Source: Gaiellasilicea sp035556515
GTDB taxonomy: Bacteria > Actinomycetota > Thermoleophilia > Gaiellales > Gaiellaceae
Direction: 5' to 3'
Assembly: GCA_035556515.1 (NCBI GenBank)
Contig: DATMEO010000043.1
Coordinates: forward strand, 1 to 24,723
Length of the DNA: 24,723 nt
Shown here: positions 16,209 to 23,851 of the stretch, one piece after another
How positions within the stretch are numbered: position 1 is the first letter of the stretch
Layout: every line of letters starts with the position of its first letter
Translations under genes and position numbers: made by a program
The notes under the pieces: model-generated
The model's input: the letters and a program-made list of their open reading frames with translations, nothing else
Databases searched by the model: none
What the model was told of the DNA's origin: nothing

Positions 16209-17537
16209 GTGACGACGCGCCAGAAACCAAGCCCGGGCGTCGAGCCCGAGCGCGGGCTCGTCCTCGCTGTCCTCCCACGCTCCGCCGACTCCGAGGAGGA
16301 GCTCGGCGAGCTGCGTGAGCTCGCGCGTACCGCAGGTGTCGAGCCGATCGCCGAGCTGGTGCAGCAGCGCGCGAATCCCGACCCGCGCACGTACGTCGGC
16401 AAGGGGAAGCTCGAGGAGCTGAAGCAGGCCTACGAGAGCGCCCGCGCCGAGGTGCTGATCGTCGACGACGAGCTCGAGCCCGCGCAGCAGAAGGCGCTCG
16501 AGAACGCCCTGACCGCCCGAGTCGTCGACCGCACCCAGCTGATCCTGGACATCTTCGCCCAGCACGCGACGAGCGCTGAGGGAAAGCTCCAGGTCGAGCT
16601 GGCGCAGCTCGAGTACAACCTGCCACGGATGCGCGGCATGTGGCAGCACCTCGAGCGCCTCGGCGGCGGCACCGGCGCGCTCGGGGCCGGCGTCGGCACG
16701 CGCGGCCCCGGCGAATCGCAGCTCGAGACCGACCGCCGGATCGCCCGGCGGAAGATCTCGCTCCTGCGGCGGCGGCTGAAGGAGGTCGGCAAGCACCGCG
16801 CGACGCGGCGGAAGGAGCGCGCCGGCAGCGGCACGCCCACCGTCGCGCTGGCCGGCTACACGAACGTCGGCAAGTCGACGCTCCTGAACGCGCTCACCGG
16901 GGCGGAGGTGAGCGTCGAGAACCGGCTCTTCGAGACGCTCGACCCGACCACGCGGGGATTCGAGCACGGGGGGAAGCGCTACCTCGTCACGGACACGGTC
17001 GGCTTCATCCGCCGCCTGCCGACGCAGCTCGTCGAGGGCTTCGCGTCGACGCTCGAGGAAACGCTCGTCGCCGACCTCGTCCTGCACGTCGTCGACGCCT
17101 CCGAGGACGACGACCGGCTCGAGGAGATGATCGGCGCGGTCGACTCGGTCCTGCACGAGATCGGCGCCGACGACGTCCCCGTCGAGCTCGTGCTGAACAA
17201 GATCGACCAAGTCGACCCGCTCGGGCGGCGGCGCCTCTCGAACCGGTTCCCCGGCTCGCTCCAGATCTCGGCGACGACGGGGGAAGGCCTGGACGCGCTG
17301 CGCGAGCGGATCGCGAGTCTCTTCGCCGACCGCTACGAGGACGTCCGGCTGCTGCTGCCGTACGAGGAGGGCGGGAAGCTCGCCGAGCTGTACGCGCTGG
17401 GCGCTCCGATCGACGAGCGCGAGGACTCGGAGGAGGGCGTGCTCGTGCGCGCGCGGCTGCCGCAGCGCGAGGTACGGCGTTTCGCCCGCTATCTCGTCGC
17501 CGACGCTGGTGAGAGCTCGGCGGCGGAGCGCGTGTGA
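16209..17537 (+). CDS. hflX: GTPase HflX
   Basis: This 442-residue ribosome-associated GTPase is known in other bacteria to split stalled or heat-damaged ribosomes. The N-terminal HflX domain includes NPDPRTYVGKGKLEEL and GVGTRGPGESQLETDRR. The G domain has G1 GYTNVGKST near residue 216, G3 DTVGFI and G4 NKID. The start is GTG, without a Shine-Dalgarno sequence but with a -10 box at leaderless distance. Its end overlaps dut by 4 bases (GTGA). Confidence 0.96.
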   Translation: MTTRQKPSPGVEPERGLVLAVLPRSADSEEELGELRELARTAGVEPIAELVQQRANPDPRTYVGKGKLEELKQAYESARAEVLIVDDELEPAQQKALENALTARVVDRTQLILDIFAQHATSAEGKLQVELAQLEYNLPRMRGMWQHLERLGGGTGALGAGVGTRGPGESQLETDRRIARRKISLLRRRLKEVGKHRATRRKERAGSGTPTVALAGYTNVGKSTLLNALTGAEVSVENRLFETLDPTTRGFEHGGKRYLVTDTVGFIRRLPTQLVEGFASTLEETLVADLVLHVVDASEDDDRLEEMIGAVDSVLHEIGADDVPVELVLNKIDQVDPLGRRRLSNRFPGSLQISATTGEGLDALRERIASLFADRYEDVRLLLPYEEGGKLAELYALGAPIDEREDSEEGVLVRARLPQREVRRFARYLVADAGESSAAERV

Positions 17538-17983
17538 CGGAGTTGCCCGTCGCGCGGCTGCGCGACGATGCGATCCTCCCCGCACAGGCCTACGACGGTG
17601 ACGCGGGACTCGATCTCGCCGCCTGCGAGCGCGCGGAGCTCGCGCCGGGTGAACGGGCCGTCGTCGGCACCGGCGTCGCCGTCGCGATTCCCGATGGCCA
17701 TGCAGGCTTGGTGCTGCCACGCTCCGGCCTCGCCGCCCGGCATGGACTAACGATTGTCAACGCACCGGGGCTGATCGACAGCGGTTACCGCGGCGAGGTG
17801 AAGGTGGTCCTGCTCAACACCGACGCGCGCCAGTCGTTCGTTGTCGAGCCCGGGATGCGGATCGCGCAGCTCGTGCTCGTCGAGGCGGCGTCCGTCCGGC
17901 TGGTGGAGGTCGACGAGCTGCCCGAGAGCGAGCGCGGCGCCGCCGGCTTCGGCTCGTCGGGAGTGGGGTCGAGCACGACATGA
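17534..17983 (+). CDS. dut: dUTP diphosphatase
   Basis: This 149-residue trimeric dUTPase hydrolyses dUTP to dUMP, keeping uracil out of DNA. The conserved motifs run in order: DAGLDL (23-28), PRSGLAARHG (62-71), GLIDSGYRGE (79-88), GMRIAQLVL, and the C-terminal P-loop-like ERGAAGFGSSG. The GTG start overlaps hflX, and the stop overlaps the Nudix gene (ATGA). Pairing with a Nudix hydrolase suggests a nucleotide-cleaning operon, though the Nudix substrate is unknown. Confidence 0.96.
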   Translation: MTELPVARLRDDAILPAQAYDGDAGLDLAACERAELAPGERAVVGTGVAVAIPDGHAGLVLPRSGLAARHGLTIVNAPGLIDSGYRGEVKVVLLNTDARQSFVVEPGMRIAQLVLVEAASVRLVEVDELPESERGAAGFGSSGVGSSTT

Positions 17984-18435
17984 TGCGGGCGGAGCCGCGG
18001 ATCCGGGTCTCGGCGCTTCTGCGCTGGGGCGGGGGCGTCCTGCTCTGCAGGCACGAGAAGAAGGGCAAGGCTGTCTGGTTGCTCCCGGGCGGCGGCGTCC
18101 ACTCCGGCGAGACGCTGATGGACGCGCTCGAGCGCGAGATCCGGGAGGAGGTGGGGATCGAGCCGCCGCGATTCGAGGGGCCGATCGCGCTCGTCGACTC
18201 GATCGCGCCGAAGGGTGCGCTCGTGACGAAGCACGTCGTCCACATCATCTTCGCCGGCGACGTCGACGGCTCGCTCGAGTCGGTCGCATCGCAGGACGAA
18301 GCCGTTCGCGGCCACCGGCTCTTCGCGCTCGACGAGCTGACCGGAGTCGTGTTGCACCCGCCGATCCAGCGCTTCCTGGAGCGCTGGCAGTCCGGTGATC
18401 CGGCGGTCTATCTTGGGGCACTGTGGACCCCGTGA
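17980..18435 (+). CDS. Nudix hydrolase
   Basis: This 151-residue protein has a complete Nudix box: G38, E44, R52, E53, E56, E57 and G59 in the Gx5Ex7REUxEExGU pattern. Such enzymes cleave nucleoside diphosphates linked to another moiety. The substrate cannot be read from sequence. It overlaps dut by 4 bases, and its TGA is overlapped by the GTG of the following PLP gene. ATG 17980 and the next codon, ATG 17983, are both possible starts. Confidence 0.92.
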   Translation: MMRAEPRIRVSALLRWGGGVLLCRHEKKGKAVWLLPGGGVHSGETLMDALEREIREEVGIEPPRFEGPIALVDSIAPKGALVTKHVVHIIFAGDVDGSLESVASQDEAVRGHRLFALDELTGVVLHPPIQRFLERWQSGDPAVYLGALWTP

Positions 18436-19808
18436 AGGATCTGCTCGACCTCACCGCCGACTACGCGGCCACATTCCATCAGACTCTCGGCGACAGACCG
18501 GTGCGCGCCGAAGCCACCTACGACGAGCTCGTCGACGCACTCGGCGGCCGGCTGCCCGAAGCGGGAAGCGAGGATGTCCAGGTCATCTCGGAGCTGATCG
18601 CGGCCGCCGAGCCCGGCGTGGTCGGGACGCAGACCGGCCGTTACTTCGGCTTCGTGATCGGCAGCGCGCTTCCGGCGGCCGTCGCGGCGGACTGGGTTGC
18701 GACGGCGTGGGATCAGAACGCCTTCTCCGTCGTCCTTTCGCCCGCGGCCGCCGCGGCGGAGACGGTGGCCGCCGGGTGGCTCGGCGACCTGTTGGGGCTG
18801 CCGGCGGGAGTCGCGAGTGGTTTCGTCACCGGCGCACAGGGCGCGAATACGACCGCGCTCGCGGCCGCCAGGCAGCGGGTGCTGGCGCAGGCGGGCTGGG
18901 ATGTCGCACGTGACGGTCTCCACGGGGCTCCCCCGATCCGCGTGGTCGGCGGCGGGGAGCGCCACGTGACCATCGACCGCTCGCTGCGCCTGCTCGGCCT
19001 CGGCACTGCGGCGCTCGAGCTTGTCCCGGCGGACGGGCAGGGCCGGATGCGGGCCGACGCGCTGCGGGAGTCACTCGCGAGCTCGGAGCGACCGACCATC
19101 GTCTGCGCCCAGGCGGGGAATGTGAACACGGGGGCGTTCGACCCGATGTCCGAGATCGCGGACGCGTGTGAGGCCGCCGGCGCGTGGCTTCACGTGGACG
19201 GGGCGTTCGGCCTCTGGGCGGCCGCGAGCCCGCGCTACCGGCACCTGACCGAGGGCTGCGAGCGCGCCGACTCGTGGGCGACCGACGCCCACAAGTGGCT
19301 GAACGTCCCGTACGACTCCGGTGTCGTCTTCTGCCGGCACCCCGAGCCGCATGGCGAGGCGATGGCCGTGGCCGCCAGCTACCTCCAGCGCGCGGACGGG
19401 CGCAGCCCCTCCGACTGGGTTCCGGAGTCGTCCCGCCGCGCGCGGGGCTTCGCGGTGTGGGCGGCGCTGCGCTCGCTTGGGCGGCAGGGCGTTGCCGAAC
19501 TCGTCGATCGCTGTTGCGACCACGCGGCGACTTTTGCGGCGATCCTCGGAGAGCAGCCCGACGTCGAGATCCTCAACGAGGTCGTCCTCAACCAAGTGCT
19601 CGTCCGTTTCGGCGACGACGACGAGATGACACGGGAAGTCGTTCGCCGCGTCCAGGCCGACGGGACCTGCTGGCTTGGGGCGACCGACTGGCAAGGCCGC
19701 GCCGCGATGCGAATCTCCGTCTCGAGCTTCCGCACGACGAGCGACGATGTCGAGCGCTCGGCCGATGCGATCCTGGCAGCGGCTGCGACCGCAGGTGCGA
19801 CGCGGTGA
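18432..19808 (+). CDS. PLP-dependent decarboxylase-family protein, first of two tandem copies
   Basis: This 458-residue fold-type I enzyme of the group II (aromatic amino acid) decarboxylase family carries Lys288 in TDAHKWLNVPYDSG as the PLP lysine. HVDGAFGLWAA supplies the Asp that contacts the ring nitrogen, and FGFVIGSALPAAVAADWVAT lies in the N-terminal part. The GTG start matches the paralogue downstream (both begin VKDLL) and overlaps the Nudix stop. A GTG at 18423, 8 bases after a TATCTT -10-like box, would add three residues. The reaction is unknown; related proteins include decarboxylases and aminotransferase-like enzymes. The downstream copy overlaps it. Confidence 0.88.
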   Translation: MKDLLDLTADYAATFHQTLGDRPVRAEATYDELVDALGGRLPEAGSEDVQVISELIAAAEPGVVGTQTGRYFGFVIGSALPAAVAADWVATAWDQNAFSVVLSPAAAAAETVAAGWLGDLLGLPAGVASGFVTGAQGANTTALAAARQRVLAQAGWDVARDGLHGAPPIRVVGGGERHVTIDRSLRLLGLGTAALELVPADGQGRMRADALRESLASSERPTIVCAQAGNVNTGAFDPMSEIADACEAAGAWLHVDGAFGLWAAASPRYRHLTEGCERADSWATDAHKWLNVPYDSGVVFCRHPEPHGEAMAVAASYLQRADGRSPSDWVPESSRRARGFAVWAALRSLGRQGVAELVDRCCDHAATFAAILGEQPDVEILNEVVLNQVLVRFGDDDEMTREVVRRVQADGTCWLGATDWQGRAAMRISVSSFRTTSDDVERSADAILAAAATAGATR

Positions 19809-21187
19809 AGGATCTGCTCGGGCTCACGGCCGACTATTCGAGCGCGTTCCTCGAGGGACTCGACGAGCGCCGGATCCGGCCGCAAGCCTCGATCGAGGAG
19901 CTTCGCGCGGCGCTCGGTGGTCCGCTGCCCCAGACCGGGACCGACGCCACGCAGGTGGTCGCCGAGCTGATCGAGGCGGCGGAGCCGGGGATCATGGCGA
20001 TGCCCTCCGGCCGCTTCTTCGGCTTCGTCATCGGCGGCGCGCTGCCGTCTGCGCTCGCCGCGGACTGGCTCACGGCCACGTGGGATCAGAACGCGGGCCT
20101 GATCGGTCCCGCGCCGAGCGCAGGCGTCGCCGAGGAAGTCGCCGTCGAGTGGCTGCGAGAGCTGCTCGGGTTGCCGGTCGGTGTCTCCGCAGGCGTCGTG
20201 ACCGGCTGCCAGATGGCACACACGACCGCTCTGGCGGCCGCGCGTTACCACGTGCTTGCGGCTGCAGGGTGGGACCTGCCCCGCGACGGACTGCAGGCTG
20301 CGCCACGGATCAGAGTGCTCGTCGGAGAGCAGCGCCACGTGACCGTCGACCGGGCGTTGCGCTATCTCGGGATCGGATCGGCCCAGATCGAAGCGATCGA
20401 GCCCGACGCAAAGGGGCGGATGCGCGTCGAAGGGCTGCGTCGGGCGCTGGCGGCCGGCTCCGGTCCTACGATCGTCTGCGCCGAAGCCGGCAACGTCAAC
20501 ACGGGCGCGTTCGACCCGCTCGACGAGATCGCCGACGCGGTCGCCGGCACGGACGCGTGGCTCCATGTCGACGGCGCCTTCGGGCTCTGGGCCGCGGTGT
20601 CGCCTCGGTTTCGCGAGCTCGTCGCCGGCGCCGAGCGGGCGGACTCCTGGGCGACGGACGCGCACAAGTGGCTGAACGTGCCTTACGACTGCGGCATCGC
20701 CTTCTGCGCCCATCCCGCCTCGCACCGGGCGGCGATGGCGGTGCGCGCGAGCTACCTCGAGCAGGCGGACGACGACGCCCGCGACCAGATGGACTGGAAC
20801 CCCGAGTTCTCGCGGCGCGCCCGCGGCTTTCCGCTCTATGCGGCGATCCGCGAGCTTGGACGGGACGGTGTCCGCGACCTCGTCGAGCGCTGCTGCGACC
20901 ATGCTGCGCGCTTCGGGGAGATCCTGGGCGCGGAGCCGAACGTCGAGATCCTCAACGACGTCGTCCTCAACCAGGTCCTCGTCCGCTTCGGTGACGACGA
21001 CGAGCTCACGCGGTCGACGGTCGAGCGCGTGCAGGAGGACGGAACGTGTTGGCTGTCCGGGACGGAGTGGGGCGGGCGGGCGGCGATGCGGATCTCCGTC
21101 TGCAACTGGCGCACGACCGACGCCGACGTCGAGCGCTCGGCCGGGGCGATCCTGGAGGCGGCCGCCGCGGTCTCGGTCGAAGCCTGA
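19805..21187 (+). CDS. PLP-dependent decarboxylase-family protein, second of two tandem copies
   Basis: This 460-residue protein is a close paralogue of the preceding one. Conserved blocks include NVNTGAFDP, HVDGAFGLWAA, the PLP lysine at the same number (Lys288 in TDAHKWLNVPYDCG), EILNDVVLNQVLVRFGDDDE and the C-terminal RAAMRISV. The GTG start overlaps the upstream stop by 4 bases; the longer frame back to 19184 is a shadow of the first copy. Differences cluster around 95-160 and in the loop near 320, which may change substrate or make a heterodimer. It is the last gene of the packed part of the window. Confidence 0.9.
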   Translation: MKDLLGLTADYSSAFLEGLDERRIRPQASIEELRAALGGPLPQTGTDATQVVAELIEAAEPGIMAMPSGRFFGFVIGGALPSALAADWLTATWDQNAGLIGPAPSAGVAEEVAVEWLRELLGLPVGVSAGVVTGCQMAHTTALAAARYHVLAAAGWDLPRDGLQAAPRIRVLVGEQRHVTVDRALRYLGIGSAQIEAIEPDAKGRMRVEGLRRALAAGSGPTIVCAEAGNVNTGAFDPLDEIADAVAGTDAWLHVDGAFGLWAAVSPRFRELVAGAERADSWATDAHKWLNVPYDCGIAFCAHPASHRAAMAVRASYLEQADDDARDQMDWNPEFSRRARGFPLYAAIRELGRDGVRDLVERCCDHAARFGEILGAEPNVEILNDVVLNQVLVRFGDDDELTRSTVERVQEDGTCWLSGTEWGGRAAMRISVCNWRTTDADVERSAGAILEAAAAVSVEA

Positions 21188-21212
21188 GCGTGGAGGAGGC
21201 TGAGCAACTGGT

Positions 21213-21764
21213 TCAGGGGCAGAGCGGAAGACTGCGCGGAGTGACCTCGCTGATCGCGGGGCCGGTTGCGCCTGGGCATGCGAAGAGCACGCGGACATCG
21301 ACGGGCAGCCGGGGGTCGTAGCAGGGTGCGCCGGTAGAGGACCCTGAAAGCTCGATTGCCTGCACATCGACTCGATACCCGATCGGCAGCTGTCCAGGCT
21401 CGTACCGGCCGCAGTAGTTCGTGTACGTCCACGTCACGTGGGCACGACTGCGTGCTCTAAGTGTTCCGGCCAGCGTCAGACGAGACACCCTGGGCGATAC
21501 GACGAGTCGTGAATGCCGACCCGACAACGTGAGAGTCACAGGCAACCGAAGGCGACACGTCCCACCGGTGTTGTGAACCGATAGCCCGACCGCGCTGTGC
21601 TGATGTGGCGCTGGGGTATCCGGAAGCGCGAACGCCAGCTGGTGACCGTCGCACGAGCTGCGCCGCTCTGCAGTTGACGCCGCGCCGGTCTGGGCGAGGA
21701 TGGTCAGACAGCCAAGCGCAGACGCAACTGCGAATCGAGACCCCACGGCTACCGAGGATGCCAC
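21213..21764 (-). CDS. Secreted Cys-containing protein, DUF4232-like (array unit 1)
   Basis: This 183-residue protein starts with a hydrophobic, Ala-rich stretch (about 5-30) that looks like a signal peptide. The rest is beta-rich with several separated cysteines (SCDG, GGTCRL, NYCG, PCYD, FACPG, LCP). The pattern LSVHNTGGTCRL followed by LTLAGTLRARSRAHVTWTYTNYCG resembles exported DUF4232-type proteins, but this is by eye. The GTG at 21764 is the only usual start between the upstream in-frame stop and the domain. No ribosome site is visible. Repeat A lies about 20 bases upstream of the start. A stop is present at 21213, and I see no repeat copy between it and the PLP gene. Confidence 0.65.
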   Translation of the reverse strand: MASSVAVGSRFAVASALGCLTILAQTGAASTAERRSSCDGHQLAFALPDTPAPHQHSAVGLSVHNTGGTCRLRLPVTLTLSGRHSRLVVSPRVSRLTLAGTLRARSRAHVTWTYTNYCGRYEPGQLPIGYRVDVQAIELSGSSTGAPCYDPRLPVDVRVLFACPGATGPAISEVTPRSLPLCP

Positions 21765-21784
21765 CAGCGTCAGAAGCTTGCCGG

Positions 21785-21805
21785 CCGGAGCGTCGGAATG
21801 TCCCC
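21785..21805 (-). repeat. Array repeat copy A (diverged), in a hairpin
   Basis: The core is degenerate: + strand CGGAGCG-TCGG-AATGTCCCC, with two single-base losses relative to copies D and F. GTCGG (21792-21796) pairs with CCGAC (21804-21808), GAG (21788-21790) with CTC (21812-21814), and AGCTT (21775-21779) with AAGCT (21817-21821). It lies 23 bases after the stop of the unit 2 gene. Confidence 0.6.
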
Positions 21806-21830
21806 GACGGACTCTGAAGCTACCTGCTGG

Positions 21831-22346
21831 CTAGTAGAGGAAAAACCGAGTGTTGCTGTTCGCGGCCAGCTGAGCCAATGCTTCGATCACATCTTCAGGT
21901 GCGTCCTCTTCGATTCCGAGGTCGAGCCGGGCGAGCGCCCACTGCGCGGCCTCGTCCGCTGAGAGCGTTCCGGCAGCTACTTTTGCCGCTACCTGGTCGA
22001 CTTCCGCCAGCGTCGGTCGTGGCGGCGGCTGCCACCACCCACCCTCCGGCGGGCCTGCGGGTGGCCACGCAGGCAGCGGGCCGTCGTCGTCGTACTCCAC
22101 GGGCGTGTCACCGGCAGAGAAGAACGTGCCGTGGTGGTGCCCGAGCCGAATGATGACCGTCTCCGCACGTGCGCGACCCCAGAGAACTGCTGGTTCTGCA
22201 CCAACGAGCTCGATCTCCTCTAGCACGCCGTCCTCCACGACGCCGTCACCTTGCCAGCTGGCCATGAACCGACCGATCTGTGGATCGATCATTGAGCCCG
22301 CCGGCACCGATGCGACAGGAGCAATGTGAACCTCGCCTCGCAGCAC
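21831..22346 (-). CDS. Hypothetical protein, 171 residues (array unit 2)
   Basis: I do not recognise this protein with certainty. The N-terminal 85 residues look beta-rich and contain RLGHHHGTFFSAGDTP. A Pro/Gly/Trp-rich linker follows (about 92-110), then a helical C-terminal part with VAAKVAAGTLSADEAAQWALARL and DVIEALAQLAANSNTRFF. The GTG start at 22346 lies 6 bases after TAGCTT, a good leaderless -10 placement. No signal peptide or membrane segment is visible, so it is probably cytoplasmic. The C-terminal helical pattern is reminiscent of small actinobacterial immunity-like proteins, but that is only an impression. Confidence 0.65.
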   Translation of the reverse strand: MLRGEVHIAPVASVPAGSMIDPQIGRFMASWQGDGVVEDGVLEEIELVGAEPAVLWGRARAETVIIRLGHHHGTFFSAGDTPVEYDDDGPLPAWPPAGPPEGGWWQPPPRPTLAEVDQVAAKVAAGTLSADEAAQWALARLDLGIEEDAPEDVIEALAQLAANSNTRFFLY

Positions 22347-22352
22347 TGCCGA

Positions 22353-22358
22353 AAGCTA
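22353..22358 (-). promoter_or_regulatory. Candidate -10 box for array unit 2
   Basis: On the minus strand TAGCTT is followed by 6 bases and then the GTG start. This leaderless-type promoter lies between repeat B and the gene, so the unit carries its own promoter. Confidence 0.45.
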
Positions 22359-22385
22359 CCGCTGGGACAGCTTGAACCGCTGCCT

Positions 22386-22409
22386 GGGTCAGCGTCCGGG
22401 AATGTCCGC
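22386..22409 (-). repeat. Array repeat copy B, in a hairpin
   Basis: The core matches the 18-base consensus at 16 positions (TCAGCGTCCGGGAATGTC on the + strand). TCAGCG (22389-22394) pairs perfectly with CGCTGA (22407-22412), and the outer GG (22386-22387) pairs with CC (22414-22415) across one mismatch. It lies about 13-36 bases after the stop of the DUF3105 gene. Confidence 0.8.
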
Positions 22410-22421
22410 TGAGCCGTGCCG

Positions 22422-23108
22422 TTACGACCCGGGCGCTAGCTGTTCAGGCAGGAGCCGCTCCGGACCCTTGTACCGGTGCGCTTCGATGAACGTGGAGAAG
22501 GCATCCTCGTCGAACGCCGTGCAGCGAGCGAGCCAGCCGCGTCCGCGATCGGCGGTCCCGGTTTCGGCGTCGGGTGCCGTCCACGCGCTGAGCGTGATCT
22601 TGTCGCCATTCGAGGGCAGTGCCGCGACGAGGAGGCCGTTCGGATCGTCGCCGTAGAACGCCCGGAGCTGCTCCACTTCCGATTGCGGCACCTGCGGCCC
22701 GTAGTGGATTACGACGCCGCCGTGCTCGAGGTTGTGCACGCTCTTCACGAGCGGCACCTCCTCGTCGTAGAAGTCCCACACGACCCACTCCCCGTAGTGC
22801 GGTCCACTCGTCGGCGGGTTCGAGTTCCACTGTGGCCTCGTCGTCAGTGTCGGCACGTCAGAGTGGTCGGGCTGGTTGGGCACCGCAGGGAAGCTTTCGA
22901 GCGTACAGCCCGCGCTCTCGACCGCCGCCCGCTCGTTCTCGTCGCCGCCGGTGAGGAAGACGACCGCGAGCACGACTGCGAGCGCTGCGATCCCGATCGC
23001 GGCGCTCAGGTAGAGGATTCGGCGCTGCCGATCGGCATCACCAGATCCCGGGGTGGAGTGCCGCTGCGGACCCTCAGGCGGGTTGGGAGTTCGGTCTTTC
23101 CTGGCCAT
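22422..23108 (-). CDS. Membrane-anchored DUF3105 protein (array unit 3)
   Basis: This 228-residue protein has a charged, Pro-rich cytoplasmic start, one membrane segment (about 31-52) and an extracytoplasmic DUF3105 domain. SNPPTSGPHY (96-105) and HNLEHGGVVIHY (125-136) are the family hallmarks, followed by FYGDDPNGLLVAALPS. The function of DUF3105 is unknown; its His-rich motifs may bind metal. ATG 23108 is preferred over GTG 23120 because a -10 box (TATCGT, 23121-23126) would start transcription between them. The gene is intact. DUF3105 genes are usually chromosomal, so its presence between repeats is notable. Confidence 0.88.
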   Translation of the reverse strand: MARKDRTPNPPEGPQRHSTPGSGDADRQRRILYLSAAIGIAALAVVLAVVFLTGGDENERAAVESAGCTLESFPAVPNQPDHSDVPTLTTRPQWNSNPPTSGPHYGEWVVWDFYDEEVPLVKSVHNLEHGGVVIHYGPQVPQSEVEQLRAFYGDDPNGLLVAALPSNGDKITLSAWTAPDAETGTADRGRGWLARCTAFDEDAFSTFIEAHRYKGPERLLPEQLAPGS

Positions 23109-23120
23109 GGGCGAACGCAC

Positions 23121-23126
23121 ACGATA
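23121..23126 (-). promoter_or_regulatory. Candidate -10 box for the DUF3105 gene
   Basis: TATCGT on the minus strand lies 12 bases before the ATG and 13 bases after the repeat C core. The transcript would have a leader of only a few bases. Confidence 0.4.
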
Positions 23127-23139
23127 GTCCGCCGTCCCT

Positions 23140-23160
23140 TGGGCCAGCGTTCGGGACCCC
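23140..23160 (-). repeat. Array repeat copy C (4-base deletion)
   Basis: TGGGCCAGCGTTCGGGA matches copies D and F exactly, then ATGT is missing and CCCC follows. GGG (23141-23143) can pair with CCC (23157-23159). It begins 6 bases after the double TAG stop of the short unit 4 frame. Confidence 0.75.
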
Positions 23161-23166
23161 TGACTA

Positions 23167-23265
23167 CTAGCCCGGCGACGGCTTGCGCCAGAGCTTGAGC
23201 AGACGCTTCCAAGAGTCGCGCTCTGGCGACTCAGCCCAGTGCGACCGCCCCAAGATGCGAAGCAC
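23167..23265 (-). CDS. Possible 32-residue peptide (array unit 4)
   Basis: The shortest unit (about 175 bases from repeat C to D) has room only for a small peptide. A GTG at 23265 opens 32 codons (VLRILGRSHW at the start, a basic amphipathic KRLLKLWRK near the end) and closes with TAGTAG directly before repeat C. A TTG at 23271 is an alternative. There is no clear ribosome site or -10 box. It may be real, a remnant of a longer gene, or chance in a non-coding unit. Confidence 0.25.
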   Translation of the reverse strand: MLRILGRSHWAESPERDSWKRLLKLWRKPSPG

Positions 23266-23314
23266 GCTCAACAGAAAAGCTGGTCGATCGCATCCGAGCG
23301 GCGCGGTGTGGGCG

Positions 23315-23339
23315 TGGGCCAGCGTTCGGGAATGTCCCC
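23315..23339 (-). repeat. Array repeat copy D (consensus copy)
   Basis: This copy has the full 18-base core CCAGCGTTCGGGAATGTC (23319-23336), framed by TGGG and CCCC. GGG-CGT-GGG on the left (23310-23318) can pair with CCCCCC (23336-23341), leaving CGT as a bulge, similar to the bulged stem of copy F. It is the only copy whose right-hand neighbour is a rightward gene. Confidence 0.85.
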
Positions 23340-23343
23340 CCGA

Positions 23344-23557
23344 GGCGAGTTGAATCGGGGAGATGCAGAACAGGCCAGCCATTAGCGCTGCCACACACCA
23401 CCTTTGTGGCGCCACCGCTCAAGCGAATGGTGACGCGGCCGATACTCGACGTGAGGCTGCTCCGCCCCGCGCTCGGCTGAAGGTGTCATTGGAGCGTTGG
23501 AGTCAGATGTAGCGTCGCACGCCGACTATCAATCGAGAACAACCGAGAGAGGAATCA
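23344..23557. other. Non-coding stretch before array unit 5
   Basis: These 214 bases hold no convincing gene. Together with unit 4 they make about 440 bases with little coding. Visible items are a small inverted repeat CCAC-CTTT-GTGG near 23399, a faint core-like string GGAGCGTTGGAGTCAGATGT (23491-23510), and TATCAA (about 23526) as a possible -10 box for the unit 5 gene. Confidence 0.4.
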
Positions 23558-23806
23558 GTGACTCTCATCGCAAGCACCGCCGCCACAGCCGGCGGCATTC
23601 TCTTCGTCGTGACCCTGCTCTTGGCGGTGGGGGCGAGCATCGTCATCTGTGCAATGAAAGGCAAGTGGGGAATGGTCTTTGGCGGCGTCGTTCTTCATCT
23701 CCTCTGGTATGTCGGAGCCATCAGGCTCGCCAAGCCGAACTCTTGGTGGGCCCGGCGCTTCTACGACGCGAGCAAGCTCGCGACCGCTCAGAGCCGCCAC
23801 AGCTGA
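23558..23806 (+). CDS. Small two-segment membrane protein (array unit 5, opposite orientation)
   Basis: This 82-residue protein starts at GTG 23558 with GAGAGGAA 3 bases upstream, the clearest ribosome site in the array. Two membrane segments (about 9-33 and 40-57) are separated by a short basic loop, MKGKWG. The C-terminal motif VGAIRLAKPNSWWARRFYDASKLATAQSR resembles a family of small actinobacterial membrane proteins of unknown function that I recognise only by pattern. It is the one array gene on the + strand, so it converges with unit 6 across repeat E. The gene looks intact. Confidence 0.8.
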   Translation: MTLIASTAATAGGILFVVTLLLAVGASIVICAMKGKWGMVFGGVVLHLLWYVGAIRLAKPNSWWARRFYDASKLATAQSRHS

Positions 23807-23851
23807 GGAACCGGAGCCGCGCAGGCTCAGCTTGATCCGGGAAGCCATCTT

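Noticed and set aside
21188..21212. A terminal repeat copy between array unit 1 and the PLP gene.
   Set aside because: An AGCCT/AGGCT inverted repeat and the string GTTCAGGGGC lie at about 21181-21225, but the core does not align convincingly.
23259..23357. On the minus strand around repeat D, ATTCAAC and GTTGAGC match the attC R''/R' consensus.
   Set aside because: The pair occurs only at this copy, the adjoining L regions are not complementary, and such 7-base degenerate motifs arise often by chance. It is not enough to call a classical attC site.
23491..23510. A faint further copy of the repeat core (GGAGCGTTGGAGTCAGATGT).
   Set aside because: Only AGCGTT and ATGT agree and no hairpin flanks are present; too weak to count.
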